Source of the DNA: JBGMEA01 sp963674555
GTDB taxonomy: Bacteria > Bacillota > Clostridia > Eubacteriales > Anaerofustaceae
NCBI GenBank assembly: GCA_963674555.1
Contig: OY771429.1
Span: 1,116,001 to 1,180,000, forward strand
Length of the DNA: 64,000 nucleotides
Reading direction: 5' to 3'
Shown: one piece after another, positions 27,494 through 37,000 of the stretch
Numbering within the stretch: position 1 is the stretch's first letter
How the letters are laid out: every line of letters starts with the position of its first letter
The notes under the pieces: generated by a model
What the model saw: only the letters and a program-made list of their open reading frames with translations
The model's database searches: none
Told to the model about the DNA's origin: nothing
Program-made: the position numbers and the translations under genes

Positions 27494-28900
27494 ATGATCC
27501 GAATCGATTATGACGATACTACGATCGATACTGTCAGCATCGGTAAGATAGTCACTTTATATGAAGGTCATATCAGCGATGAAATCAATATACAGATCAT
27601 CACCCTGCCTTCAAGAATTACCGCAAAGAGCAATGATCATCAAGTGACAGTTGACATCATAGAAGACAGTAAAACAAAAACCGCTAAACTGGCGGTTTAT
27701 TTATTGTTGGAAAAAATGACGGGTATCAGTTTACCGTGGGGTGATATGACAGGTGTAAAACCGCTGAAGAAATTCGCGCAAATATCCGCTTCGCAAGGTC
27801 TATCAGTTGCGCAACATTTCTTTAAAAACAGTTATGCCGTAAGTGAAGCAAAGATTGACTTACTGAGCGAAACATTGCGTCATCAAAACGAATTATATTT
27901 TCCGAAAGAAAATACAGCAGCCTTGTATGTGCATATACCTTTATGCGTCAGCAAGTGCGCCTACTGCTCATTTCCGTCTCGTATCACAACCATAGGCAGT
28001 ACGTTATGCGAAGAATATCTTAACGCTTTATTATACGAACTTAAAGCATTGCGTTTATTTATCGAAGAGAGAATGATCGAGATCGACTGTGTGTATATCG
28101 GCGGCGGGACACCTTCGATATTATCCATCGATCAGATCGAATGCCTTATGACGCAAATTCAGCTCATAGCACCTCACGCACAAGAAATCACTTTTGAAGC
28201 AGGGCGTTATGATACACTTTCGATTGAGAAGCTAGACACACTTATTAAAAATAGCGTAAACCGCATATCCTTAAATACACAAACATCAAACGATGATACC
28301 TTACAACGCATCGAACGCGGGGGAAATTTTGCCGGGTTCGTGAAGTGTTATAAAGAAGCAAGAGGTGTTGGGTTTGAGATGATCAATTGTGACTTGATCT
28401 TCGGTTTGGAAAATGAAACGGAAGAAGATTATATCAAAAGCCTTGAGGATATCATTTCGCTACGTCCTGAGAATATCACCTTGCATACACTGGCTTGCAA
28501 GCGCACGGCAAAGACCGAACTGATCGATATTTTCGATCATCCGAACGATGTTGCGTCATTTATGGATAAAGCAAGAGAAATCTTGAAATCATCTGAATAT
28601 ATACCGTATTATCTGTATAAACAGCAATACGCCGTGTCTGGCGCGGAAAACGTCGGATACACATTAAAAGGAGAAGAATGTGTCTATAATATCCGTATGA
28701 TGGCTGACACGCAAACGATACTTTCCGCAGGCGCAAACGCTACGACAAAGATCGTTGAACCAAAAACGGGAGACTATAAAAACGTCTATACGCTTAAGAA
28801 TATATCCTTATATATCGGCAAAATCGAAGAAATCACACAAAGGAAGATGAACGATATCGATAGATGGCAAAATATATTGAAAAACAAGTATTTAGGTTGA
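27494..28900 (+). CDS. hemZ: Coproporphyrinogen dehydrogenase HemZ (radical SAM)
   Basis: A 468-residue radical SAM protein of the HemN/HemZ group. The [4Fe-4S] motif is CVSKCAYC (CxxxCxxC) near residue 151, followed by the IGGGTPS SAM-binding segment and a NRISLNTQT block. The roughly 140-residue N-terminal extension is typical of HemZ. Classical HemN converts coproporphyrinogen III to protoporphyrinogen IX anaerobically, but HemZ and HemW relatives include haem chaperones, so the activity is not certain. AGAGGAA precedes the ATG. Confidence 0.85.
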   Translation: MIRIDYDDTTIDTVSIGKIVTLYEGHISDEINIQIITLPSRITAKSNDHQVTVDIIEDSKTKTAKLAVYLLLEKMTGISLPWGDMTGVKPLKKFAQISASQGLSVAQHFFKNSYAVSEAKIDLLSETLRHQNELYFPKENTAALYVHIPLCVSKCAYCSFPSRITTIGSTLCEEYLNALLYELKALRLFIEERMIEIDCVYIGGGTPSILSIDQIECLMTQIQLIAPHAQEITFEAGRYDTLSIEKLDTLIKNSVNRISLNTQTSNDDTLQRIERGGNFAGFVKCYKEARGVGFEMINCDLIFGLENETEEDYIKSLEDIISLRPENITLHTLACKRTAKTELIDIFDHPNDVASFMDKAREILKSSEYIPYYLYKQQYAVSGAENVGYTLKGEECVYNIRMMADTQTILSAGANATTKIVEPKTGDYKNVYTLKNISLYIGKIEEITQRKMNDIDRWQNILKNKYLG

Positions 28901-28926
28901 CAAATCGTATAGGATTATTATATAAT
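28897..28926 (+). promoter_or_regulatory. Promoter of the tRNA operon
   Basis: TTGACA (28897-28902), 18-bp spacer and TATAAT (28921-28926), starting at the hemZ stop codon and ending 15 bp before the first tRNA. Confidence 0.85.
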
Positions 28927-28941
28927 ACTCTTTGCTATCTA

Positions 28942-29017
<76 letters not shown>

Positions 29018-29028
29018 ATTGAATATCT

Positions 29029-29105
29029 GGCGGAGTAGCTCAGATGGCTAGAGCATACGGTTCATACCCGTAGCGTCGGAGGTTCGACTCCTCTCTCCGC
29101 TACCA
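29029..29105 (+). tRNA. Elongator tRNA-Met (anticodon CAT)
   Basis: A 77-nt cloverleaf with encoded CCA. Acceptor GGCGGAG pairs with CTCCGCT, and the anticodon arm is TACGG-TTCATAC-CCGTA. The sequence is close to the Bacillus elongator tRNA-Met and unlike tRNA-Ile(CAT), so Met is the better call. Confidence 0.9.
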
Positions 29106-29120
29106 TTTATTAAATAGTAA

Positions 29121-29195
29121 GGCCCCTTGGTCAAGCGGTTAAGACACCGCCCTTTCACGGCGGTTACAGGGGTTCAAATCCCCTAGGGGTCACCA
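29121..29195 (+). tRNA. tRNA-Glu (anticodon TTC)
   Basis: A 75-nt cloverleaf with encoded CCA. Acceptor GGCCCCT pairs with AGGGGTC, anticodon arm CCGCC-CTTTCAC-GGCGG gives TTC, and the T arm is AGGGG-TTCAAAT-CCCCT. Confidence 0.95.
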
Positions 29196-29206
29196 TTTAA
29201 CAAGAT

Positions 29207-29230
29207 AACGCTATACATAGCGTTTTTTTT
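29207..29230 (+). terminator. Terminator of the tRNA operon
   Basis: AACGCT, a 6-nt loop and AGCGTT are followed by a run of T residues, directly after tRNA-Glu. Confidence 0.85.
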
Positions 29231-29267
29231 ATTTGCTTTTATACCTATCGTATGTATCTCGCTTTCA

Positions 29268-29322
29268 TTGACAAACGCCTTATATAAAAATATAATGAAT
29301 GTAATACATCGCACTACAGTGC
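29268..29322 (+). promoter_or_regulatory. Consensus promoter and small palindrome before the antiporter gene
   Basis: TTGACA (29268-29273), 17 bp and TATAAT (29291-29296) are both perfect. The palindrome GCACTACAGTGC (29311-29322) lies just past the predicted transcription start, between promoter and SD, and could be an operator or a 5' hairpin. Confidence 0.75.
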
Positions 29323-29335
29323 GAGGAGGATAACA

Positions 29336-30541
29336 GTGGGTATCTATTTACAAGTTGCCGTTTGTTTTGCGGCCATAGGACTTTCAGCATTTTTAGCGGA
29401 AAAAACAAAATTGTTTTTTGCGCCGTTTTATATATTGGCGGGCTTTCTGCTTGGCCCGGGAGGGCTTAACTGGGTAACGGAAACGGAAGTCATTACGCTG
29501 TTGGGTGAGATCGGCGTTGTATTCTTGCTCTTTTTCTTAGGCTTGGAATTCTCACTGCATAATCTGTTGGAGAAAAAGAAAACGATCATGACCACGGGTC
29601 TGGTTGATTTTATCATCAATTTCGGTCTGGGCTTCGGACTCGGGATGTTGCTTGGGTTAAATATCATGGAAAGCCTCGCTATCGCGGGCGCTGTGTATAT
29701 GAGCAGTTCGGGGATCATTACCAAAAGTTTATTGGAGTTAAGAGTACAAAAACAACCCGAAGGTCAAATGATCATGGGTATCATGATCTTCGAAGACTTG
29801 GTCATGATCTTATTCCTTGCGATCATTTCATCGGGTTTCTCTTTGGGCGGTCAAATGAACTGGGTGGATGTTATCTTTGAACTCGGAAAAGCGATCACGT
29901 ATTGCGCGGCGATACTGCTTTTCGCAAAATACGGAAAAGGATTGTTGGGTCGTCTTCTGAATATCTATAAATCTGAATTGTTATTGCTCGTATTTTTCGG
30001 ATTGGTTTTACTGATCACTGCTGTCGGTCAACTGTTCGGCGTATCACCCGCGCTTAGCGCATTCTTTGTCGGCATGGCTTTTTCGGAATTGGACAATGTC
30101 AAGAAGATAGAGCGTCAATCGATCACGTTCCGTGACTTATTCGGAAGCGTGTTTTACTTTTCATTCGGCATGGCACTGACGATAGGGACCATCGCGGCAT
30201 ATTGGGACATTTTATTGTATGTTGCGCTAATCGCTATCGGCGGTAAATTACTGTCAAGCTTCGTCATCACGAGACTGCACCAATGCGAAAACCACATGGC
30301 GCTCTTTATCGGATTCATCACGATACCGCGCGGAGAGTTTTCTTTGGTCATCTCAAACCTCGTCGGATCGGCTATCCCGTTTTTGGGACCGGTCATGGTC
30401 ATCGTCGTTATGCTGAGTACTTTAGTGAGTTCTTTGGTCTTAAAGGTATCGAGATCGCTATGCAAAATTTACAATGTATGCATCATATTCCCGCGCACAA
30501 GGCTGGATGCAGAAGACAACCGATGGGGCGAGATCGATTAA
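29336..30541 (+). CDS. CPA2-family cation:proton antiporter (KefB/NapA-like)
   Basis: A 401-residue polytopic membrane protein with about 12 predicted helices. It resembles the Na+/H+ exchanger domain of KefB/NapA proteins: an early FAPFYILAGFLLGPGGL helix, FFLGLEFS, and the MIMGIMIFEDLVMILFLAI helix in the ion-binding region, which carries a single acidic pair (ED). No C-terminal TrkA-N regulatory domain is attached. The start is the GTG at 29336, with GAGGAGG upstream. It probably exchanges K+ or Na+ for H+; the ion is not determined. Confidence 0.88.
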   Translation: MGIYLQVAVCFAAIGLSAFLAEKTKLFFAPFYILAGFLLGPGGLNWVTETEVITLLGEIGVVFLLFFLGLEFSLHNLLEKKKTIMTTGLVDFIINFGLGFGLGMLLGLNIMESLAIAGAVYMSSSGIITKSLLELRVQKQPEGQMIMGIMIFEDLVMILFLAIISSGFSLGGQMNWVDVIFELGKAITYCAAILLFAKYGKGLLGRLLNIYKSELLLLVFFGLVLLITAVGQLFGVSPALSAFFVGMAFSELDNVKKIERQSITFRDLFGSVFYFSFGMALTIGTIAAYWDILLYVALIAIGGKLLSSFVITRLHQCENHMALFIGFITIPRGEFSLVISNLVGSAIPFLGPVMVIVVMLSTLVSSLVLKVSRSLCKIYNVCIIFPRTRLDAEDNRWGEID

Positions 30542-30574
30542 CCCGGCGCCCCAATATTTAAATCGGAGGATCTC

Positions 30575-30946
30575 ATGGAAACTTTTGAAGATTATTTAAA
30601 GACGATAGAAGACAAGGAACACCGCAAAAGGATGGCGGAAGTATTGGGCTGGGTCAAAAAGACTTTTCCCGACTTAGGCACAAGGATCGCATGGAAACAG
30701 CCGATGTTCACCGATCACGGCACGTTTATCATCGCATTCAGCGCATATAAGAAGCACATGGCGGTCACACCCGAACCCAAAGGGATAGAGCATTTTTCAG
30801 CCGCGATAAAAAAAGCGGGCTATAACCACACGAAAATGCTGATGCAAATTCCGTGGGACAAACCCGTCGATTACGATCTGTTAAAAAAGATGATCGACTA
30901 TAATATCAAAGACAAGAAAGATGTCGAGACGTTTTGGAGGGGGTAA
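30575..30946 (+). CDS. DUF1801 / YdhG-like protein
   Basis: A 123-residue protein of the DUF1801 family (includes Bacillus YdhG/FrataxinB-type proteins). It shows the characteristic IAWKQPMFTDHGTFIIAFSA strand region and KKHMAVTPEPKGIEHF. Some homologues have been proposed as iron chaperones, but that is not shown for this branch. GGAGG lies just before the ATG, 33 bp after the antiporter gene, so the two are probably cotranscribed. Confidence 0.85.
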   Translation: METFEDYLKTIEDKEHRKRMAEVLGWVKKTFPDLGTRIAWKQPMFTDHGTFIIAFSAYKKHMAVTPEPKGIEHFSAAIKKAGYNHTKMLMQIPWDKPVDYDLLKKMIDYNIKDKKDVETFWRG

Positions 30947-30955
30947 AATGTTAAC

Positions 30956-30990
30956 TTCGTTATTCCTTTAATACTAAAAGGAACAACGAA
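30956..30990 (+). repeat. Long inverted repeat at the island's left edge
   Basis: CTTCGTTATTCCTTT and AAAGGAACAACGAAG pair with a single mismatch around a 5-6 nt loop, just after the DUF1801 gene. No T-run follows on the plus strand, so it is not a standard terminator. GC content drops sharply from here to about 32.6 kb. Confidence 0.6.
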
Positions 30991-31089
30991 GGTCATCATA
31001 AAAGATTGAAATGCTTATGATATATCAAAAGTGTCTATATTCAAAATTATAATAAATAGTATTTAAAATTACGGAAAGGTAGTAATTAT

Positions 31090-32273
31090 ATGCAAGAAAG
31101 AAAATGTTTGGAAGACTTACTATTAGATGCAGATATATTTAATGATTTAAAAAATTATACTAATAATGTGAATCTGTTTGATGTATTAAAAATTTCTAAT
31201 GCTGAATTGAAGCATAGTATAGTACTTGCATATATATTTAATCCAAATGAAAATCATAATTTAGGTTCAAAACCTTTAGAATTATTGTTTAAACATTTAG
31301 CTTTGAATAATCAGATAACACAACTTGGAATTTTTGATTTATTAGATATTGATTATAATGATTTTAGTATTTTACGAGAATATAAAAATATCGATATCTT
31401 AATGAAATCAACAAAAAACAAAGTAGTAATATGTATTGAAAATAAAATATGGTCTGGTGAACACGATAATCAATTAACAAGATATAAAAACATTATTGAT
31501 GATGAATTCGTTAACTACAAAAAAGTATTTCTTTATTTAACACCAAATGGCTATGCTGCAAATGATACTGATAATTGGGTGGGTTTAGGTTATGATGATA
31601 TAGTAGATATTATTGATGAATTAAATCTTGAAACAATAAATAATAAGATTAAGATATTAATAGATGATTATAAATTGATGATAAGGAGAAAGATTATGAA
31701 TGATTATGAATTAAAAGAATTATGTAATAAGATCTATAAAAAGCATAAACAAGCCTTTGATTTAATATGGGAAAATAAAGATGATGATACATATTATTTA
31801 TATAGTTTAATCAATGATTATCTTATTGAAAAAGCATCAAATGGAGTTATAAATTATAATGAAAAGAACTCAACTAAAACTTATTTACGATTTACAACAC
31901 CAATTCTTGATGAATTATTCCCATTATTAAGTGATGATATTAGTTCATGGAAAAATAAAAATACAGTTTTTTATGAAGTTATAATTAGTAAAATACAAAT
32001 AAGAGTCCAAATATCCTTTGGCTTTAAAGGTGTTGATAAAGAAAAAAGATATGATGATGCAATTAACTATCTTAATATACTAGGTTTTGAAATAAAGGAA
32101 AGGAAAGGAAAGGAAATTATGGCTATTTAGTTAGGAATTTTAACGGAGCTATTAGTTTAGAGAATATTACATTTGAAGAAGAACAAGATAAAAAATATAT
32201 AGTTAGTGAATTAAATAAAATATTATCCCCGCTTTTTGTGAAAGAAAGAAAAAAAGATATTGAAAATAAGTAA
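31090..32273 (+). pseudogene. PD-(D/E)XK nuclease superfamily protein, frame-disrupted at a GGAAA repeat
   Basis: The current frame encodes 346 residues (31090-32130). N-terminal NAELKHSIVLAYIFNPNENH (E39, H42) and the core D102 (KNIDILM) plus E117-N-K119 (ICIENKIWSGEH) match the PDDEXK_4 type (PF14281), often found in defence or mobile contexts. The frame stops 14 nt past a (GGAAA)4 tract at 32097-32116. In the -1 frame the sequence stays open to 32273, encoding a plausible C-terminus (YGYLVRNFNGAISLEN...). Removing one GGAAA unit would join the frames into 392 residues. The gene is therefore either phase-variable and OFF, decayed, or misassembled. Base composition is much more AT-rich than in the neighbours. 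Confidence 0.75.
32097..32116 (+). repeat. Tandem pentanucleotide (GGAAA)x4 in coding sequence
   Basis: Four exact GGAAA units, preceded by AAA. The unit is not a multiple of three, so slippage changes the reading frame of the PD-(D/E)XK gene: three or six copies would open the long frame, while four copies lead to TAG at 32128. Confidence 0.9.
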
Positions 32274-32601
32274 TAAGCAAGAATTTAAAGATGCAGTCAA
32301 TAACTTGAAGTTTAGATATGCCAAAACTTATACAGATAAAGCACCTCACGAATATACTATGGCAAAAGATGGCACCACAGAATTAGATGTTATAAGAGCA
32401 CTAAATAGATATATTGATGAACATTATGATGAAATAGAAGTATTTTGGAATAAAGGATATAAAGTTGTATTTGTTGATACTCATAAATACTGGCAAGTGG
32501 GCGAATGGAATATTACTAAATTTTTAAATCGTAATTGGGACTTTAAAAACGATAATAATATAACTGATACAAGTATTACTGAAAGTTATAAAGGTTCATA
32601 A
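32260..32601 (+). CDS. Small AT-rich hypothetical protein
   Basis: A 113-residue frame starting at TTG 32260, the only usable start; the SD is weak (A-rich with AGAAAG), so the true N-terminus may be different or lost. The sequence (YAKTYTDKAPHEYTMAKDG, FVDTHKYWQVGEWNITKFLN) is protein-like with a conserved-looking Tyr/Trp pattern. I do not recognise the family. It overlaps the restored frame of the upstream PD-(D/E)XK gene by 14 nt and shares its AT richness, so both were probably acquired together. Confidence 0.55.
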   Translation: MKISNKQEFKDAVNNLKFRYAKTYTDKAPHEYTMAKDGTTELDVIRALNRYIDEHYDEIEVFWNKGYKVVFVDTHKYWQVGEWNITKFLNRNWDFKNDNNITDTSITESYKGS

Positions 32602-32674
32602 CACTTCGAATCCATCAATGATTATTTTGACGTTTTATCCTATACCAAAAAATTATCTAACTAAAATATAATAA

Positions 32675-32717
32675 TAAACGCGCATTTAATATTGACTTGC
32701 GCGTTTTATTTTTTTAT
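32675..32717 (+). terminator. Terminator closing the AT-rich island
   Basis: TAAACGCGC and GCGCGTTTTA pair around a 15-nt loop, followed by a T run. The loop contains the -35 box of the next promoter. Confidence 0.8.
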
Positions 32718-32720
32718 AAT
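32692..32720 (+). promoter_or_regulatory. Promoter of the tetR-ABC operon, nested in the terminator
   Basis: TTGACT (32692-32697) lies in the terminator loop and TATAAT (32715-32720) directly after its T-run, with a 17-bp spacer. The tetR start is at 32753. Confidence 0.8.
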
Positions 32721-32752
32721 GGTAGAAGTTAATAATGAACAGGTGATCAATA

Positions 32753-33328
32753 ATGCAAGTTCAAAAAGATGAAGTACGAAACAATATCATAGCTTCGGCG
32801 ATCGATGAGTTCTACCAAAACGGCTATAAGGATGCTTCCATGCGGCAGATCGCCGCAAACGCAGGCGTAACGCCCGGCAACATCTACGCCTATTTCGATT
32901 CAAAGCTGGCGCTGTTTGAGGAAATACTCTCGCAGATCGTATCGGCAGTGAATGACCTTGCGCGAAATTTTCTTTCAAATAAACATCAAAGCGAGATATC
33001 GGTAGAAATGCTGACCGAAGAAGTCGCGGCGGTGTATTTCGATTATCAAAAGCAATTCATGATACTGATGAACGGCAGCGAGGGAACAAAATACGAAAAT
33101 TACCGAGCGGACTTTTGCGATCTGGTCGCGGAACGATTGCTTAGGGATTATCCCGATATGCATAGCGGACGCGTGCCGAACGATCTCGCGCTGCACGCTT
33201 TCGCGCACGCATTGATCGAAGGCGTATTTTATATCTTCAAACATTACAAAAACGACAAAAAGCAAATTTATCAAGCCCTTACGCAATTATTGGGATTTTT
33301 ATTTAATAATATGAGGAAGCAACTATGA
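32753..33328 (+). CDS. TetR-family regulator
   Basis: A 191-residue regulator with the N-terminal TetR helix-turn-helix (residues about 10-56, including DASMRQIAANAGVTPGNIYAYF) and a ligand-binding C-terminal domain without recognisable family motifs. AGGTGA precedes the ATG. It overlaps the ABC ATPase gene by 4 bp (ATGA), so it is the first gene of a three-gene transporter operon and most likely controls it. Confidence 0.92.
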   Translation: MQVQKDEVRNNIIASAIDEFYQNGYKDASMRQIAANAGVTPGNIYAYFDSKLALFEEILSQIVSAVNDLARNFLSNKHQSEISVEMLTEEVAAVYFDYQKQFMILMNGSEGTKYENYRADFCDLVAERLLRDYPDMHSGRVPNDLALHAFAHALIEGVFYIFKHYKNDKKQIYQALTQLLGFLFNNMRKQL

Positions 33329-34026
33329 GTTATGTGCAAATGAAAGACGTCTATAAACGCTACCACATGGGCGAAGTTACGATAACGGCATCGGACGGCG
33401 TCGATTTTTCTGTCGAAAAAGGGGAGTTCGTTGTTATCACGGGCGCAAGCGGCGCGGGCAAAACAACCGTGCTGAATATCCTCGGCGGTATGGATACCTG
33501 CGACGAAGGCAAAGTACTGATCGACGGAACAGATATCGCGAGATACAACACGAAGCAACTGACGAAATACCGCAGGAACGATATCGGATTCGTGTTTCAG
33601 TTTTATAATTTGATGCAGAATCTCACCGCGAAAGAAAACGTGGAACTCGCCGTACAGATCTGTAAAGACTCGATCGACCCTGCGGAAGTATTGCGCCGTG
33701 TCGGTCTTCAAGATAGGATGAATAATTTCCCGTCTCAATTATCGGGCGGCGAACAACAACGTGTCGCCATCGCGAGAGCCTTGGCGAAGCATCCGAAATT
33801 ATTGTTGTGCGACGAACCTACGGGCGCGCTGGATTACAACACGGGAAAAACTATACTAAAATTATTGCAGGATACGTCTAAAAACTATGACATGACGATC
33901 TTGGTCATCACGCATAACCAAGCCATCGCGCCGATGGCGGACCGCGTGATCAAAATGAAAAACAGTAAGGTGTCGGATATTGTCATAAACCCATGCCCGA
34001 TGCCCGTTGAACAGATAGAATGGTAG
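33325..34026 (+). CDS. ABC transporter ATPase (MacB/LolD-type)
   Basis: A 233-residue ATP-binding subunit with Walker A TGASGAGKTT (near residue 40), Q-loop VFQFYNLM, signature LSGGEQQRVAIARAL, Walker B LLLCDEPTGALD and switch His VITHN. The EPTGALD sequence is typical of the MacB/LolD/FtsE group that pairs with FtsX-like permeases. The permease gene starts 4 bp downstream. The substrate may be a lipid, peptide or antibiotic; the TetR neighbour favours drug or envelope-stress response. Confidence 0.94.
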   Translation: MSYVQMKDVYKRYHMGEVTITASDGVDFSVEKGEFVVITGASGAGKTTVLNILGGMDTCDEGKVLIDGTDIARYNTKQLTKYRRNDIGFVFQFYNLMQNLTAKENVELAVQICKDSIDPAEVLRRVGLQDRMNNFPSQLSGGEQQRVAIARALAKHPKLLLCDEPTGALDYNTGKTILKLLQDTSKNYDMTILVITHNQAIAPMADRVIKMKNSKVSDIVINPCPMPVEQIEW

Positions 34027-34030
34027 GCAG

Positions 34031-37000
34031 ATGAAGAAAAAACCACACGCATTATCAAAAGACATCTTTCGTCAAATATGGAAAACCAAAAGTCGATTCC
34101 TGGCGATCTTCGCGATCATAGCTTTGGGAACGGGCTTTTTTGCCGGGCTTAAATCCGCGGCACCCGATATGCTCGACAGCGTACAGGTCTATTACGAAGA
34201 AGCCAATATGCCCGATCTGCACTTTGTTTCGACATTCGGCTTCGATGAAAATGATGTTCAGGCCGTTGCGGATTACAAGGATACCCAAATATTACAACCG
34301 GGCTACAGCGTGGACGCATTCGTTTCTTTAACCGAAACGCGCGATGTGATCGTAAAGACGTACTCTATCGATCTTGATAAACTTGCGCAAAACGAAACGT
34401 ATCTCAATAAGCTTGTCTTAACGGAAGGACGTTTGCCCGAAAACGAAAACGAATGTGTTGTAGACAGCGGTGAATATTTGCAAGGCGCTTTTGAGATCGG
34501 ACAGGAAGTCACACTATTCCGTAATGACGATACTTTAGACGATATGCTGAAGAACAAAACATTTACAGTCGTCGGCTTCATTAAGACACCCCAATATCTC
34601 TCCTATGAACGAGGTAGCACATCGCTCGGTAACGGCATCATCAATAACTATATCTATGTCTCGGAAGATAATTTCGACATGGAGGTGTATACCGATCTTT
34701 GGATTTCTCTAAAGACCACGGAAAACGTGGCGTTCTTTACCGAACAATATAAAGACGCAACGGAAGACGCGCTAGACGATCTGGCGATCATAGCCGACAC
34801 CAGAGAAGAAGAACGTTACTGGGGAATATACAACGAAGCAAAAGCTGAACTCGATGACGCGCTTGCAGAATGGCAAGACGGCTACGATAAATACGAAGAC
34901 GGTCTCGCCGATGTTGCCGACGGTTGGGATGCCTATGACAACGGCATCGTGGAACTGAAAAATTCCGAAAAAACATTGGACACCGAACAAGCGAATCTGA
35001 ATGCCGCACGCAGTGAAATAGATGATTTTACTGAACTTCGCAATGCTGTCGGCGATACGGTCGAAGCTTTTGCCTCTACATATATCCCCGCACCTGCGCC
35101 TTTACCGGATGATATTACGGAACTGATCGCAGTGAGCGCTACTTTTAATGATATCCTTGGCGGCGGTGTGCAATTTGACGTGTTGTTGGAAACCTATATA
35201 CGCACAGACCCTGCCGACCCGAATAAAGCGATCTTACAAGCGCAACTTGCGGGTATGCTGGGTGGGATCGATACCTATATTGCCGCAGTGATCACGGAGC
35301 TGGATAACGGACAAGACGCGATCGATGACGGTAGAAAGCAGATTAAAGACGGATACGCCGAACTCGCGGACGCAAAGATAGAACTCCAAGACGCTGAAGC
35401 GAAACTGAAAGACGCTAAAGTCGAATTGGATGACGGAAAGAAAGAGATCGATGACGGATACGCTGAATTGGAAGACCTCGAAAAGCCGGAGTGGTATTTA
35501 TTCGACCGTAACAGTTTTCCCGCTTACAGCGGATACGAAGATAACGCGGAACGAATCGATAGGATAGCTTCCGTATTCCCCGTATTTTTCATCCTTGTCG
35601 CTATGCTAGTTTCCTTAACGACGATGACACGTATGGTCGAAGAGCAACGTACCGAGATCGGTACATTGAAAGCACTGGGTTATAAGAAATCTCAGATCAT
35701 CGCAAAATATTTGATCTATGCTTCGTTAGCAAGCCTGTTGGGAAGCGCAGTCGGTTTGGTTGCAGGCTTCCGCATATTCCCTTCGGTCGTCTATTTCGCC
35801 TACGGAATGATGTACATGTTGCCGGATCTGGTCGCACCGTTTCGTTGGGATTACGCATTGATCACCGCAGGCGTCGCATTGGCTTGCACAGGCGTTGCAG
35901 CTTTTGCCGCAGCGATAAAGACCTTACACGAAGTACCCGCTGAGTTGATGCGTCCGAAAGCGCCGAAAGCAGGCAAACGCATCTTCTTGGAGAAGATCGG
36001 ATTTTTATGGAACCGCCTCAGTTTCTTACAAAAAGTTACCGTTCGTAATTTGTTCCGTTATAAAAACAGGATACTTATGACCGTGATCGGTATCGCAGGA
36101 TGTACGGCTTTATTGCTTGCCGGCTTCGGAATGCGCGTTTCAGTCGGTTCGATCGTAGATAAACAATATACGGATATCTTTGTATACGACGGCACCATGG
36201 TCTATGACGATTCTGTTACAGATGAAGAATACGCTGACCTGCGAAATGAGATCGACGGATTGACGACCATCTCGGAAAAACTTCAGATACGAATTTCTTT
36301 GACGGATGCGTCTTCACAAGACGATATGAGCGATACGTCTCCGTGTTATCTGTTCGTAACAGAGGAAGCCGATAAGATCGATAATTACATCGGACTGCAT
36401 ACAAGGATAGAGCAAGAACCGCTGACGTTAACGGACGACGGTGTTGTTATCACAGAGAAGCTTTCGAAATTATTGGAACTGCAAACAGGCGATACTTTTT
36501 CGGTAGAAGTGGACGAAAACAAGTGGGTCGAAGTAACGATCACAGGCATCTCGGAAAATTATGTCATGAATTACGTATATTTTTCAGAAGCGTACTACGA
36601 ATCGATCGTAGGAGAAGCACCCGTTTACAACGCGTTTGTATTCAATATGTCCGATACGTCGGATGAAGCTGAAGACGTTATCGCTGCCGTCGCCGCAGAC
36701 AGTGACTATATTTTGACCGTATCGTTCACATCGAATATATCTACGGACTTTTCCGATAATATGGATAGTCTCGATTACGTTATCTTGGTGATCATACTTT
36801 GCGCGGGAGCATTGGCTTTTATCGTTCTGTATAATTTAGCGAACATTAACGTTACAGAACGCGTCAGAGAGATCGCTACGATCAAAGTGCTCGGCTTTTA
36901 CGATAAAGAAGTATCGAAATACATCAATCGTGAAAATACCATATCCGCAATGATCGGGACGATAGTAGGACTTTTCCTCGGTGTTCCTTTGGAGAAATTT

